NCBI GenBank assembly: GCA_016721185.1
Contig: JADKIP010000014.1
Span: forward strand, 682,001-746,000
Direction: 5' to 3'
Source of the DNA: Candidatus Dechloromonas phosphorivorans
GTDB lineage: Bacteria > Pseudomonadota > Gammaproteobacteria > Burkholderiales > Rhodocyclaceae
Length of the DNA: 64,000 bases
The notes under the pieces are model-generated. The model saw only the letters and a list, made by a program, of their open reading frames with translations, was not told the origin of the DNA and did no database searches. The translations under genes and the position numbers were made by a program. Positions 1 through 8,861 of the stretch are shown here, piece by piece (positions within the stretch are counted from its first letter, which is position 1; the number at the start of each line of letters is the position of its first letter).

Positions 1-1953
1 CACATAACTGCCGATGTGGGCGAGCAGGGCGATCAGCGCAGTTTGCCGCATGTAAGTTGATTTACCGCCCATGTTCGGGCCGGTAATCAGCAGCAGTCGG
101 CGGTTTTCAGCAAGCAAACAGTCGTTGGCGATGAAGGTTTCGGCGCCATTGGCCATTTCGGCCTCAACGACCGGGTGGCGACCGCCAGCTACGGTCAACC
201 CGATTTCCGGGGCAAATTCGGGTTTGCTCCAGTTGCGCTTCAGGGCGGTGTCGGCAAAGCCGGCCAGCAGGTCAAGCTGGGCGACGGCGCGGGCGATGAT
301 TTGCAGCGCCGGCACGGCGGGTAGCAGTTCATTGAGGATGATTTCGTAGAGCAGTTTTTCGCGGGCCAGCGCCCGTTCCTGTGCCGACAGCGCCTTGTCC
401 TCGAAAGCCTTGAGCTCGGGCGTGATGTAACGCTCGGCATTCTTCAAGGTTTGGCGGCGGCGGTAATCGTCGGGAATCTTGTCGGTATTGGCGTGGGTGA
501 CTTCAATATAGAAGCCATGAACCTTGTTGTATTCGACCTTGAGGCTGTTGATGCCGCTGCGCTCGCGCTCGCGGGTTTCCATGTCGATCAGGTAGGCGCC
601 GCAGTTGTCGTTCAGCGAGCGTAATTCGTCGAGGTCGGCATCGAAACCGGGGGCAATTGCCCCGCCGTCGCGGATCTGGGCCGAGGGTTCGGCGGCAATA
701 GAACGGATCAGCAGATCTAGCGTCGCTTGCGGGGTTGCCAGATCGACATGTAACTGGCCGAGCAGGGCGGAAACCGATTCGCCGAGCGGCGCCCGCAAGG
801 CAGCAAGCCCGGCCAGCGATTCACGCAGGCTGGCCAGATCGCGCGGCCGGGCGTTGCGCAGAGCGATGCGACCGGCGATGCGCTCGATATCTGCAATCCC
901 CTTGAGGTTGCCGCGCACCTCGCCGGCCATCCGGCCATAGTCTTCAAGCAGTGATTCAACCGCGCCATGACGGGAGGCCGGAATATCGCGCTCGCGCAGC
1001 GGATGGTGCAAGGTGTGACGCAACAAGCGCGAACCCATGCTGGTGACGCAGTTGTCGAGCAGCGAAAAAAGCGTCGGCGAAGGCTGGCCGCGCAGGGTTT
1101 CGGTCAGTTCCAGATTGCGCCGGGTGGCCAGATCGAGGCCGAGGTAGGCGCCTTCAACTTCCACGGTCAACGCCACTAAATGCGGCAAATTGCCGGTTTG
1201 CGTGGCCTGGGCATATTGCAGCAAGGCGCCGGCCGCGCCGATGGCCGGACGCAATCCTTCGGCCCCGAAGCCGGAAAGCGAAGCGACCTTGAATTGCTCG
1301 CAAAGCAGGCGCTTGGCCGAGTCGAATTCAAAATACCAGTCCGGCTGGCGGGTGCGCGCGGCCTCCAGCGTGAAATTCGGCTGCCAGGATTCCGGATAAA
1401 GAATTTCCGCCGGGCGAATGCGTTCCAGCGTCGCGGCAATCTGGTCAACGGGGATTTCGGTCAGGATGAATTCGCCGCTGGCCAGATTCAGGCGGGCGAT
1501 GCCGGCAGTGTTGCGCGTCGTGGTCAGCGCCAACAGCCAGATGTCACGTTTGTCGTCGATCAAGGCTGCATCGGTCAGCGTGCCCGGCGTGACGATGCGG
1601 CTGACCGCACGTTCGACCGGCCCCTTGCTGGTCGCCGGGTCGCCAATCTGTTCGCAAATCACCACCGATTCGCCCATTTTCACCAAGCGGGCGAGATAAG
1701 GCTCGATCGAATGAAAGGGAATCCCGCACATCTTGATCGGCACATCCGCCGTCTTGCCGCGCGTCGTCAGCGTAATGTCGAGCAGCCGCGCTGCCTTCTC
1801 CGCATCCTCGAAAAACAGCTCGTAGAAATCGCCCATCCGGTAAAACAGCAAATTGTTCGGATGAGCGGCTTTCAGGCCAAGGTACTGTTTCATCATCGGC
1901 GTGTGCTTTGCCAAGTCGAGGGGCACTGCGCTCTGCGGATCATCTTTTTTCAT
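1..1953 (-). CDS. mutS: DNA mismatch repair protein MutS (3' end outside window)
   Basis: MutS binds mispaired and looped bases and recruits MutL in methyl-independent or -directed mismatch repair. 651 codons are in the window, starting at ATG 1953; the reading frame is open to base 1, so the C-terminal part is missing. The mismatch-wedging motif F43-Y44-E45 lies in the N-terminal domain, and the Walker A motif GPNMGGKS is at residues 625-632, close to its position in E. coli MutS. The ATPase core beyond this and the dimerisation helices lie outside the window. One copy of the recurrent 11-mer CTRCGGTCRAC sits inside the gene at 189-199. The assignment is secure. Confidence 0.98.
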   Translation of the reverse strand, partial: MKKDDPQSAVPLDLAKHTPMMKQYLGLKAAHPNNLLFYRMGDFYELFFEDAEKAARLLDITLTTRGKTADVPIKMCGIPFHSIEPYLARLVKMGESVVICEQIGDPATSKGPVERAVSRIVTPGTLTDAALIDDKRDIWLLALTTTRNTAGIARLNLASGEFILTEIPVDQIAATLERIRPAEILYPESWQPNFTLEAARTRQPDWYFEFDSAKRLLCEQFKVASLSGFGAEGLRPAIGAAGALLQYAQATQTGNLPHLVALTVEVEGAYLGLDLATRRNLELTETLRGQPSPTLFSLLDNCVTSMGSRLLRHTLHHPLRERDIPASRHGAVESLLEDYGRMAGEVRGNLKGIADIERIAGRIALRNARPRDLASLRESLAGLAALRAPLGESVSALLGQLHVDLATPQATLDLLIRSIAAEPSAQIRDGGAIAPGFDADLDELRSLNDNCGAYLIDMETRERERSGINSLKVEYNKVHGFYIEVTHANTDKIPDDYRRRQTLKNAERYITPELKAFEDKALSAQERALAREKLLYEIILNELLPAVPALQIIARAVAQLDLLAGFADTALKRNWSKPEFAPEIGLTVAGGRHPVVEAEMANGAETFIANDCLLAENRRLLLITGPNMGGKSTYMRQTALIALLAHIGSYV

Positions 1954-2244
1954 GCAAATCGTTTCTTTGTTTAACAATGCTATTGGTTCTGCAATTCGAA
2001 AATTACACGCATGGGCTGGCTACCGAGATGGCTGCGGTAGTGAATCTTCCCAAAGTAGGTGAAGGGCGCTGCTTTGCCGCCTGAGAGTTTGTTTTCTCAA
2101 AGCAATAAATGGATGGCGTGCCGTTCTTCAGATGCGCATTTTGCTTATTCAGCGCGATGTGTCCACTGTGCTCGGTGCCCGGGCTGAGTTTCTCGCCAAA
2201 CTTCCTCGCCAAATAAAGCGACGGCTTATACGAATGCAGATCAA

Positions 2245-2718
2245 TCAAAGCGCCCGAGCCGGTGGATTTGCCGCAGGTTTTGGCGCTGTGGCGTCCTTGA
2301 CTCGACGCAGGCTGATCAAGCTGACTCCGGCCTTGTCCGCCCCCGGCCCGTCTACGATGTAACCGCTGGCGACCTTGCCCGAGTAGCTGCCATCGGGGTC
2401 TTTCTTCAAGGCGGCGGTGTAGTAGACCGTTTTGCCGGAACTGAGGGCGAGGTACATGTAGTTGCCATTGATCGAGCCGTCGACGTAGTAACTGCCCAGT
2501 TGGCCGTAAAAGCGTGCGCCGTCCTGAATGAAATTGGCGCTGCCCCAGTTTTCGGTCCATGAACCGCCGGAATCCCATTTCCCGGAAATGTCGTAATCGG
2601 CAGCGCCGGCGCGTAGATCCAGCCAGGTATTCGATTCTGCCTTGTTCAGGGAAGTTGTCGCGCAGGCGGCGACGAGTAGCGCCAGCAGGCAGGTGGCGAT
2701 GAGGCGGCGGAGGTTCAT
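2245..2718 (-). CDS. Small lipoprotein of unknown function
   Basis: 157 residues. An N-terminal signal peptide of about 18 residues ends in a lipobox (LVAAC), predicting a lipidated Cys and envelope attachment. The mature part is rich in Gly, Ser, Tyr and Trp with repeated short beta-like segments, as in small beta-sandwich lipoproteins, then a Pro/Ala-rich tail. I do not recognise a named family. A longer frame over the same DNA (2003-2734) has arginine/histidine-rich, low-complexity content and is rejected. The 291 bases between this gene and mutS show no convincing gene. Confidence 0.8.
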   Translation of the reverse strand: MNLRRLIATCLLALLVAACATTSLNKAESNTWLDLRAGAADYDISGKWDSGGSWTENWGSANFIQDGARFYGQLGSYYVDGSINGNYMYLALSSGKTVYYTAALKKDPDGSYSGKVASGYIVDGPGADKAGVSLISLRRVKDATAPKPAANPPARAL

Positions 2719-2794
2719 GGCGATTTCCGATCAAACGAAGGTCACTGAATTATGACTTATTCGTTCGATCGGAAAGATCGCCGGCAAAGCTGTT

Positions 2795-3190
2795 TTATGC
2801 GTCTTTTTCCAGCTTGAGTGAGGCCGAGTTGATGCAGTAGCGCAGGCCGGTCGGGGCCGGGCCGTCCGGAAATACGTGGCCGAGGTGGGCGCCGCATTCG
2901 TGGCAGGTGACTTCGGTACGGCTCATGCCAAAGCTGCGGTCAACGTGCTCGTCGATCAGTTTTTCATCATTTGGCGTATGAAAGCTCGGCCAGCCGCAGC
3001 CGGAGTCGAACTTCGCTTCAGAGCGGAAAAGCGGGGCAGAGCAGCACAGGCAGCGGTAGGTGCCGGCATCGTGGGCGTCCCAGTACACGCCGGTGAACGC
3101 CGGCTCGGTGCCTTTTTGGCGGGTAACACGGTATTCGGTCGGGGACAGTTCAGCGCGCCATTCGGCGTCGGTTTTTTCGATTTTTGGCAT
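2795..3190 (-). CDS. msrB: Peptide-methionine (R)-S-oxide reductase MsrB
   Basis: Reduces the R-epimer of methionine sulfoxide in oxidised proteins, using thioredoxin. 131 residues, the normal length of a stand-alone MsrB. Two zinc-binding CxxC pairs are visible (C47/C50 and C96/C99), and the catalytic Cys is C119 in the motif RYCINSASL. The conserved HVDRSFGMSRTEV segment is present; its VDRS codons contain a copy of the recurrent 11-mer (2934-2944). It is divergent from the YecA-like gene at 3276, with about 85 bases between starts that must hold both promoters. Confidence 0.97.
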   Translation of the reverse strand: MPKIEKTDAEWRAELSPTEYRVTRQKGTEPAFTGVYWDAHDAGTYRCLCCSAPLFRSEAKFDSGCGWPSFHTPNDEKLIDEHVDRSFGMSRTEVTCHECGAHLGHVFPDGPAPTGLRYCINSASLKLEKDA

Positions 3191-3275
3191 GCTGGTTTGG
3201 ACTCATGGTTGGCGGTGTCGAGTCGGACACCTATACTTGGCAATAATTCAAGCAGTATGACAAGGATAAAGCGAC

Positions 3276-3971
3276 ATGAACCCGACCCCCCTCAGTGATA
3301 GCGATCTCGACCGACTTGAGCTACTTCTCGAAGCCGATGCTTTTCAGGGCGATGCCATGCGCCTCGACGAAATTCAGGCCATGCTTTGTGCCGTTGTCAG
3401 CAGCCCGGTGCCGATCGCGCCTGCTGTCTGGCTACCGGAAGCGCTTGGCAAGGGCCTCGCCAACATCAGCGACCCGGAGGTTTCCGAAACGATCGAGTTG
3501 CTGATGCGCCTGAACAATGATCTCGCCACTGCGCTGCTCGAAGATGAAACTATCGCCCCGATCATTTATCCGCTCGATGAAAGCTGCGAGGAGTACGACT
3601 ATGCCGCCTGGGCCGACACCTACGTTTTCGGCGCAGGGCTGGGCGATGACTGGTTCGAGCAGGCGGGCAAGCACGCCGATGAGCTTTCCGAATTGCTGGA
3701 GCCGATGTTTCTGCTCAACGGTATGCTCAAGGAAGATGTTGAAAAAAGTGGCGAACGCTGGTTCCTGCCGGCTGAAGAAGCCCGTCTGGTCGCCGAAATT
3801 CACGAAAATCTGCCGGTCATTGTCCAGGCGCTTTACAACTTCTGGCGCAACAAGCGGGCGGGTGGCACCGTTCAACGCGCCGAAGAAAAATCCGGCCGCA
3901 ATGACCCGTGCCCCTGCGGCAGCGGGCGCAAATTCAAGCAATGCTGCGGTCGACCGGAAAAATTGAATTAA
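3276..3971 (+). CDS. YecA/UPF0149 family protein with C-terminal SEC-C zinc motif
   Basis: 231 residues: an all-helical UPF0149 (YecA-like) domain over about residues 1-190, then a SEC-C motif (residues 207-223: DPCPCGSGRKFKQCC) like the metal-binding tail of SecA. Family members are cytosolic and poorly characterised; E. coli YecA binds metal and associates with ribosomes. The start at ATG 3276 follows AAGGATAAAG. The last codons and stop include CTGCGGTCGACCGGAAAAA (3944-3962), one of the best full matches to the dispersed uptake-sequence-like motif, so the motif is tolerated as the tail RPEKLN. Confidence 0.9.
   Translation: MNPTPLSDSDLDRLELLLEADAFQGDAMRLDEIQAMLCAVVSSPVPIAPAVWLPEALGKGLANISDPEVSETIELLMRLNNDLATALLEDETIAPIIYPLDESCEEYDYAAWADTYVFGAGLGDDWFEQAGKHADELSELLEPMFLLNGMLKEDVEKSGERWFLPAEEARLVAEIHENLPVIVQALYNFWRNKRAGGTVQRAEEKSGRNDPCPCGSGRKFKQCCGRPEKLN
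3944..3962 (+). repeat. Uptake-sequence-like motif, near-consensus copy
   Basis: CTGCGGTCGAC followed by CGGAAAAA at the extreme 3' end of the YecA-like gene. The core and A-rich extension match the intergenic copies at 16529, 17723 and 24677 (reading the correct strand). Confidence 0.6.
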
Positions 3972-3987
3972 TTTCAGGCGGCGACAG

Positions 3988-4479
3988 ATGAAGCTTTATC
4001 TGGCCGGCCCGGATGTGTTTCGTCCGGATGCAATGGCTTGGGCGGCAGAGGGGCGGCAACTTTGCGCAGCCCTGGGTTACACCGCACTGATTCCGCTGGA
4101 TGGCATTGAAACGACGGCGCCGGGCATCTATCAGGCCAATATCGCGCTGATTCAGTCGGCCGATGCGGTGCTCGCCAACCTCAACCCTTTCCGCGGTTGC
4201 GAGCCCGACTCCGGCACTTGTGTCGAAGTCGGCTTTGCGCTGGCGCTGGGCAAGCCGGTAATCGGTTACCTGGCCAGCAATGAAACAACGACCCAGCGGG
4301 TTGCCAGAATGTTTGGGGTCACGCTTGAAATACGTGACGGCAGGCCCCTTGATCCCGACGGCTTGTTTGTTGAGGATTTCGGCTTGCCGCTTAATCTGAT
4401 GCTGGGTGTGCCGCTACAAATGGTGATTGGCGGTTTGCCGGAAGCGTTGAGCGTACTCGCCAGCAAATCTCGCCGGTAG
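3988..4479 (+). CDS. Nucleoside 2-deoxyribosyltransferase family protein
   Basis: 163 residues of the nucleoside 2-deoxyribosyltransferase fold (transfers or hydrolyses 2'-deoxyribose on nucleosides). Family motifs visible: N-terminal MKLYLAGPDVF, a PLDG segment, and CVEVGFALALGKPVIGY, whose Glu is the expected nucleophile. It lies 16 bases after the YecA-like gene on the same strand, so probably co-transcribed. Whether it is a transferase or a nucleotide-salvage hydrolase cannot be read from the sequence. Confidence 0.88.
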   Translation: MKLYLAGPDVFRPDAMAWAAEGRQLCAALGYTALIPLDGIETTAPGIYQANIALIQSADAVLANLNPFRGCEPDSGTCVEVGFALALGKPVIGYLASNETTTQRVARMFGVTLEIRDGRPLDPDGLFVEDFGLPLNLMLGVPLQMVIGGLPEALSVLASKSRR

Positions 4480-4513
4480 GTTGCCTGAACGCTGCCAGCA
4501 GGCGGCCTGAACA

Positions 4514-4885
4514 CTATTCGGCCGGCAGCAACTCCGTATCGTTGTGCGAATACGCCGGGGCGCAACAACACAAAATATGCAGTGCTACGTTGCCGGTGTT
4601 TTCAATGCAATGCGGCGTGCCGGGCGGGATGGCGATGCTGTCGCCCACGGTGACGGCGAATTTCTCGTCGCCCAGCGTCATTACGCCAGCACCTTGGGTG
4701 ACGTGATAAATCTCTTCGGTGATCACATGGCGATGGCGCAGCGTGGCGACGCCGGCGGGAATGACGGCTTCGGCCAGGCTTTGCTGGCGCACCGCGTGCT
4801 GGCTGGGGTGCAGTAATTCGCGGATTTCCGAGCCGTCCTTGGTGATGTAGGGCTCGACCTCCCCAAGCGTCGTTTTCAGGCTCAC
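4514..4885 (-). CDS. Small cupin-domain protein
   Basis: 123 residues forming a single conserved cupin barrel. Metal-ligand motif 1 is visible as RHRHVITEEIYHV, and motif 2 as the GD-IAIPPGTPHCIENTG segment. Substrate is unknown; such small cupins are often isomerases or dioxygenase-like. The GTG start at 4885 overlaps the creA stop by 4 bases (GTGA), indicating translational coupling. A run of three Cys (LCCC) near the C-terminus is unusual. Confidence 0.88.
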   Translation of the reverse strand: MSLKTTLGEVEPYITKDGSEIRELLHPSQHAVRQQSLAEAVIPAGVATLRHRHVITEEIYHVTQGAGVMTLGDEKFAVTVGDSIAIPPGTPHCIENTGNVALHILCCCAPAYSHNDTELLPAE

Positions 4886-5361
4886 TTGCCACCCCAGGGC
4901 TGAATCGGCACGGTTGAAATAGAGTTGGCCGGGGCGCCTTCGATGATCTTGCGGCTAATCGCCATATAAACCAGCACGTTGCGTTTTTTGTCGAGGAAGC
5001 GATGGATCTTGGTTTCCTTGAAGATCAGCGAGGTGCCTTCACTGAAAACCACTTCGTCGTCGGAAAGCTTGGCGGGCAGCGTGATTGGGCCGACCTGGCG
5101 GCAGGCCAGCGAGAATTGCGAAGGGTCTTCGGCCAGCCCCAGGCTGCCTTTGACCCCGCCGGTGCGCGCCTGGCTGACGTGGCAGGTGACGCCGGAAACT
5201 TTCGGGTCATCGTAGGCATAAACGCAAACGCGATGGTTAGCGCCAATCAACTGCCAAGTGGTGGTGGCGCAACCGATTTCGTCGGCTGAGGCGTGGACTG
5301 AAGCGAAATAAATCGCCGGCACAATCAGTGCGGTGATCAAAATTTTGGGCAGAAGGCGCAT
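4882..5361 (-). CDS. creA: CreA family periplasmic protein
   Basis: 159 residues with a cleavable signal peptide of about 26 residues, followed by the CreA domain (CREA family; conserved DEIG start of the mature region, C-V-YAYDDPKVSGVTC, and FKETKIHRFLD). The function of CreA is unknown; despite the E. coli name it is not a regulator. It is the upstream gene of a two-gene unit with the cupin. Confidence 0.9.
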   Translation of the reverse strand: MRLLPKILITALIVPAIYFASVHASADEIGCATTTWQLIGANHRVCVYAYDDPKVSGVTCHVSQARTGGVKGSLGLAEDPSQFSLACRQVGPITLPAKLSDDEVVFSEGTSLIFKETKIHRFLDKKRNVLVYMAISRKIIEGAPANSISTVPIQPWGGK

Positions 5362-5412
5362 GGCTTGGTTCCGAAAGAGAAGTGATGATGAAGCTGGAGC
5401 TGGAGTTTGAGC

Positions 5413-6435
5413 TCAGGTTTGGCTGAAGCGCCGAAGGTGTGCGGCCCCGACGCTGCGCCCTTCGGCAAGTAATTCAGCGATGAATGCCGGGCTGCGATCC
5501 AGCTTTGACGGATAGTCGAGCTCAAGGGTCAGGGGAATGTGGCGGACTTCAATATGTTTGAAATGATCAGCGGCCAGCCAGCCTTTGTCGAGCCATTCAT
5601 TGGCCTGGTTAACAAAGAAAAGTTCCTGATTGAGCGAGAGATTGCCGGCCAGTTCATTGCGCCGGTCGGTGATGTCGCTGCCCAGCTTTGGTTCGACGTT
5701 GCGTCTTTCCGGATTGATCTGGATGACCCAGATTTCATCCGGCTTGGCCTCGGCGCTTTGCTGGCCAGCGAGAAAACTGCGGACTGGCGGGTTTTCGGAA
5801 AACAGGCCATCCCAATAAACACCTGGACCGATTTTAACCGCCCGGAAGAGTTCGGGAATGGCTGCCGAGGCGAGCAGGGCGTTGGGGGTGATACGCTTTT
5901 CTGCTTCCTCGTGGTGCGAATTGAACACCGTAAATTGGCCCGAGAGCACTTCGACGGCGCCAACCAGCAGGCGAGGAGAATCCGGCTTGACTAGCACCGG
6001 CAACTGCGCGAAATCGATGTGCTGCTTGATGATATCGGCGAGGTAATCCTGCCCGGTATTGGGCAACTGGTAGGGGCTGATGGCGGGGAGCGCGAAGACG
6101 CTGGCGCTGCGTTGCAGCCAGACCAGAAAGTGGTTGGAAAGCGCGTCGGGCAGATTGCGGGAGGACATTTCATCCCAGAACGATTCGAGCAATTGGGCGC
6201 CGCGTTCGGGGTTGTTTTGAATCAGGCCGTACCAGGCAATGGCCGAACACAGCGCGCCGCCAGAGGTGCCGGAAATGCCGGTGATGCGATGCCGGGCCGG
6301 ATCGATGTTGCGCAACAGCGCCTGCAAAACGCCGCCGGTAAAGGCCGTGTGGCTGCCGCCGCCCTGGCAGGCAATGGCGATGGTTTTGGGCGTCTGGGTC
6401 GGTGCAGTCGCGTTTTTTTTGGGGCTTGAGTTCAT
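5413..6435 (-). CDS. Patatin-like phospholipase
   Basis: About 340 residues. A glycine-rich oxyanion motif (CQGGGSHTAF) is followed by the nucleophile elbow GISGTSGGA (GXSXG) and, later, a DG dyad (YWDGLFSENPP), the Ser-Asp catalytic pair of patatins. Predicted cytosolic or peripheral membrane acyl hydrolase. I chose ATG 6435 (MNSSPKK) over a TTG nine codons upstream at 6462 because the extra residues look untranslated; either is possible. Confidence 0.9.
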   Translation of the reverse strand: MNSSPKKNATAPTQTPKTIAIACQGGGSHTAFTGGVLQALLRNIDPARHRITGISGTSGGALCSAIAWYGLIQNNPERGAQLLESFWDEMSSRNLPDALSNHFLVWLQRSASVFALPAISPYQLPNTGQDYLADIIKQHIDFAQLPVLVKPDSPRLLVGAVEVLSGQFTVFNSHHEEAEKRITPNALLASAAIPELFRAVKIGPGVYWDGLFSENPPVRSFLAGQQSAEAKPDEIWVIQINPERRNVEPKLGSDITDRRNELAGNLSLNQELFFVNQANEWLDKGWLAADHFKHIEVRHIPLTLELDYPSKLDRSPAFIAELLAEGRSVGAAHLRRFSQT

Positions 6436-6621
6436 TTCGGGCGTTCCGCAAAAGGTTGGCAATTAGTTTGCCATATTATTTACCGTCTGAATGACGTCGT
6501 CACATGCCGTCACATGTCTGGATGTAGTGCGCGCTTGAGCGCAACGCCCATGCGTGTTCGCGCTTGTAAGATTTACCGGGGGGCCGGCGACTAATCCTTA
6601 ACCACCCTTCAGGAGCCACCC

Positions 6622-7410
6622 ATGTCCACACCCGCCACCGCTTTGTTGTTCGCCTGTCTGGCGCTGCCGCTGGCCGCCGAAGCCGCCGTTTGCAGTCGCC
6701 AGAGCCCGCCGCATACCGTGGCGCTGCTTGAGCTTTATACCTCGGAAGGTTGCAGCAGTTGCCCGCCGGCGGATCGCTGGTTGCAGGAATTGCCGCAAAA
6801 ATTTGGCCCTGATCAGTTGCTGGCGCTCTCGCTGCATGTGGATTACTGGGATTACATCGGCTGGAAGGATCGTTTTGCCCAGCCGCAGTTCACCGAGCGG
6901 CAGCGCCAGCTCAGTCGACTGGCCGGTGGCAGCACGATCTATACCCCCGAGGTTTTTACCGCCATGAAGGAGTTGCGCGGCTGGCGATCGCCGACGGAAC
7001 TGGCGCAGCGCGTCAAGCGTATTAACGAGCAACCGGCGGCAGCGCAGATCACGTTGCTGATGCAACCGGCCGCCGGGGGGGCGGTCGAGGTGCAGGCGAG
7101 TTTTGCCCTGGTGCCGGGAGTGCAGCCCCGGCAACAGATCGAGGGCGTGGTCGTGCTTTACGAAAACAAGTTGAGCAGCCAAATACGAGCGGGCGAGAAC
7201 CACGGGGCGACGCTGCAACATGATCGTGTGGTGCGTTTCTGGTCGGCGCCGATTGCGCTCGATGCCCAGACCGGCCGCGCCAGTTGGCGGCAGACGATTG
7301 CCTTGCCTGCCGACTGGAAGCGGGCTGATTTGGGCGTTGCCGCGCTGGTTCAGGATGCCCGGGCCGGGCAGGTGTTGCAGGTGGTTTCGATGGCGGCCTG
7401 CGCTGACTGA
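6622..7410 (+). CDS. DUF1223 thioredoxin-fold secreted protein
   Basis: 262 residues. A signal peptide of about 21 residues leads into the DUF1223 domain with the conserved LYTSEGCSSCPPADRW segment (CxxC) and LHVDYWDYIGWKD, which define this thioredoxin-like family. Role unknown; probably periplasmic redox. An AGGAGCC ribosome site lies just upstream of ATG 6622. The 186 bases between it and the divergent patatin contain a short repeat (gtcacatg twice around 6498-6515) but no gene. Confidence 0.92.
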   Translation: MSTPATALLFACLALPLAAEAAVCSRQSPPHTVALLELYTSEGCSSCPPADRWLQELPQKFGPDQLLALSLHVDYWDYIGWKDRFAQPQFTERQRQLSRLAGGSTIYTPEVFTAMKELRGWRSPTELAQRVKRINEQPAAAQITLLMQPAAGGAVEVQASFALVPGVQPRQQIEGVVVLYENKLSSQIRAGENHGATLQHDRVVRFWSAPIALDAQTGRASWRQTIALPADWKRADLGVAALVQDARAGQVLQVVSMAACAD

Positions 7411-7438
7411 TTGTTAGCGATCAGTCAGCGGCAAGAGG

Positions 7439-8806
7439 TCATGCTGATGGCAGTGGCAGCAGCTTGCCAACGTACTTGGTCAAAATCTTGTAGGTGTCAC
7501 GGTCAAATTGCGGCCGGCCGGTGTCGAGCAGGGCGAAAATTTCTTCATCGCTTTTGGCCGTGCCGAGGTAGCGCCAGGCATCAATCAAATGCGCTTCGTC
7601 ACCCTCGCGAATCAGCGCCGGGCCGTTGAGGGGCCAGGAAACCAGTTTGAGTCGGGTGAGGGCGCCGACCAGACGCATGGTGTGTTTGGCGTAAGCCTCG
7701 TTGCCGATGCAGGCGCCTTTGCAGCGCTTGATCTGGTGGCCGAAGCAGGGCTTGCCGGGTGTAGCTTTTTCCAGGCCGAGCAGGCTGTCGCAAAGTGCGT
7801 ATTCAGTCGCCAGCGCACGCAGCACATCGGTGGCTTCCTTGCTGCTCTTGAACAGGCCGTAGCAGGAAGTACGAATGCCCATGTCTAGATCGCGGGCCGA
7901 AAGCAGTTCCGGCCGCAGCCAGCCGTCGCCTTCGTCGACCAATGTCCAGGTGCAGACGTTATCGTTCTTGCGCAGTTGGCGGTTGTTGCTGGGGAGCAAT
8001 TTTTTGACCAGCGCCGCCTCCTTGAGCAGGGCGCCGATCTCGCCGGCAGTTTCGATCCAGTCGATGCGCTTGATCTGTTGCGAGAGCGCCATTTCCTTGG
8101 CTGAACTGTGGTCGGCCGAGAAATGCGAGAGGACGCGTTTGCGGAGATCCTTGGCCTTGCCGACATAGAGCGGCAGCTCGTTTTCACCATAGAAAAGGTA
8201 GACGCCGGGCGTGTCGGGCAATTCATCGACAATGCCGGGATCAAGATGCGGCGGTAGGCTGGGGTGAGCGTTCTGCGCCCTGAGCGCGGCTTCGATATCG
8301 TCAATGCTGCGGTCAACGTGAATTTTTTGCCAAAATTGATGGATCAACTGAGCGTCGGCCAGTGCCCTGTGCCGGGCATTGGCTTGCAGGTTATGGCGCT
8401 CGATCAGGCTGTCCAGGCTGTGCCGCTTGTGTTCGGGAAAGAGGGCGCGCGAGAGTTTGACCGTGCACATGACCAGCGGCCGAAAAGTGATGCCGAGGCG
8501 CTTGAATTCGTTTTTGAGGAAACTGTAATCAAAACGCGCGTTGTGGGCGATGAAAAGGCGCCCTTCCATCCGCCGCAAGGCTTCAGCCGCCACCGTTTCA
8601 AAAGGCGGCGCGTCGGCCACCATGGCGTTACTGATGCCGGTCAGTTGCTCGATAAACGGGGGAATGCGGACGCCCGGATTGACCAGTTGCTGCCATTCGC
8701 GCACGGTGCCGTCGGCATCGACTTCAACGATGCCGATTTCGGTGATGCGATCAATGGTGGCGGTGGCGCCGGTGGTTTCGAGATCGACAAAGACTAATGG
8801 ACGCAT
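7439..8806 (-). CDS. DnaQ-type 3'-5' exonuclease fused to UvrC/Cho-like GIY-YIG nuclease
   Basis: 455 residues with two nucleases in one chain. Residues about 1-175 are a DEDDh exonuclease (FVDLETTG, HNARFD, HRALADAQ). Residues about 205-290 are a GIY-YIG domain (PGVYLFYGENELPLYVGKAKDL), as in UvrC and Cho, followed by a C-terminal region with CKGACIG-type cysteines. Such fusions are known in proteobacteria and are thought to act in nucleotide-excision-like repair, Cho making the 3' incision. Single gene, no visible operon. The segment KIHVDRS contains one recurrent 11-mer (8307-8317). Confidence 0.93.
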   Translation of the reverse strand: MRPLVFVDLETTGATATIDRITEIGIVEVDADGTVREWQQLVNPGVRIPPFIEQLTGISNAMVADAPPFETVAAEALRRMEGRLFIAHNARFDYSFLKNEFKRLGITFRPLVMCTVKLSRALFPEHKRHSLDSLIERHNLQANARHRALADAQLIHQFWQKIHVDRSIDDIEAALRAQNAHPSLPPHLDPGIVDELPDTPGVYLFYGENELPLYVGKAKDLRKRVLSHFSADHSSAKEMALSQQIKRIDWIETAGEIGALLKEAALVKKLLPSNNRQLRKNDNVCTWTLVDEGDGWLRPELLSARDLDMGIRTSCYGLFKSSKEATDVLRALATEYALCDSLLGLEKATPGKPCFGHQIKRCKGACIGNEAYAKHTMRLVGALTRLKLVSWPLNGPALIREGDEAHLIDAWRYLGTAKSDEEIFALLDTGRPQFDRDTYKILTKYVGKLLPLPSA

Positions 8807-8861
8807 GTTGGCGGTGGTGATTTTGGGCTGGGCGATGATAGTCGTTTTCGTGCTTTCATTT

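Noticed and set aside
2003..2734. 243-codon frame over the lipoprotein
   Set aside because: Arg/His/Pro-rich alternative frame; the 157-residue lipoprotein frame has a signal peptide and lipobox.
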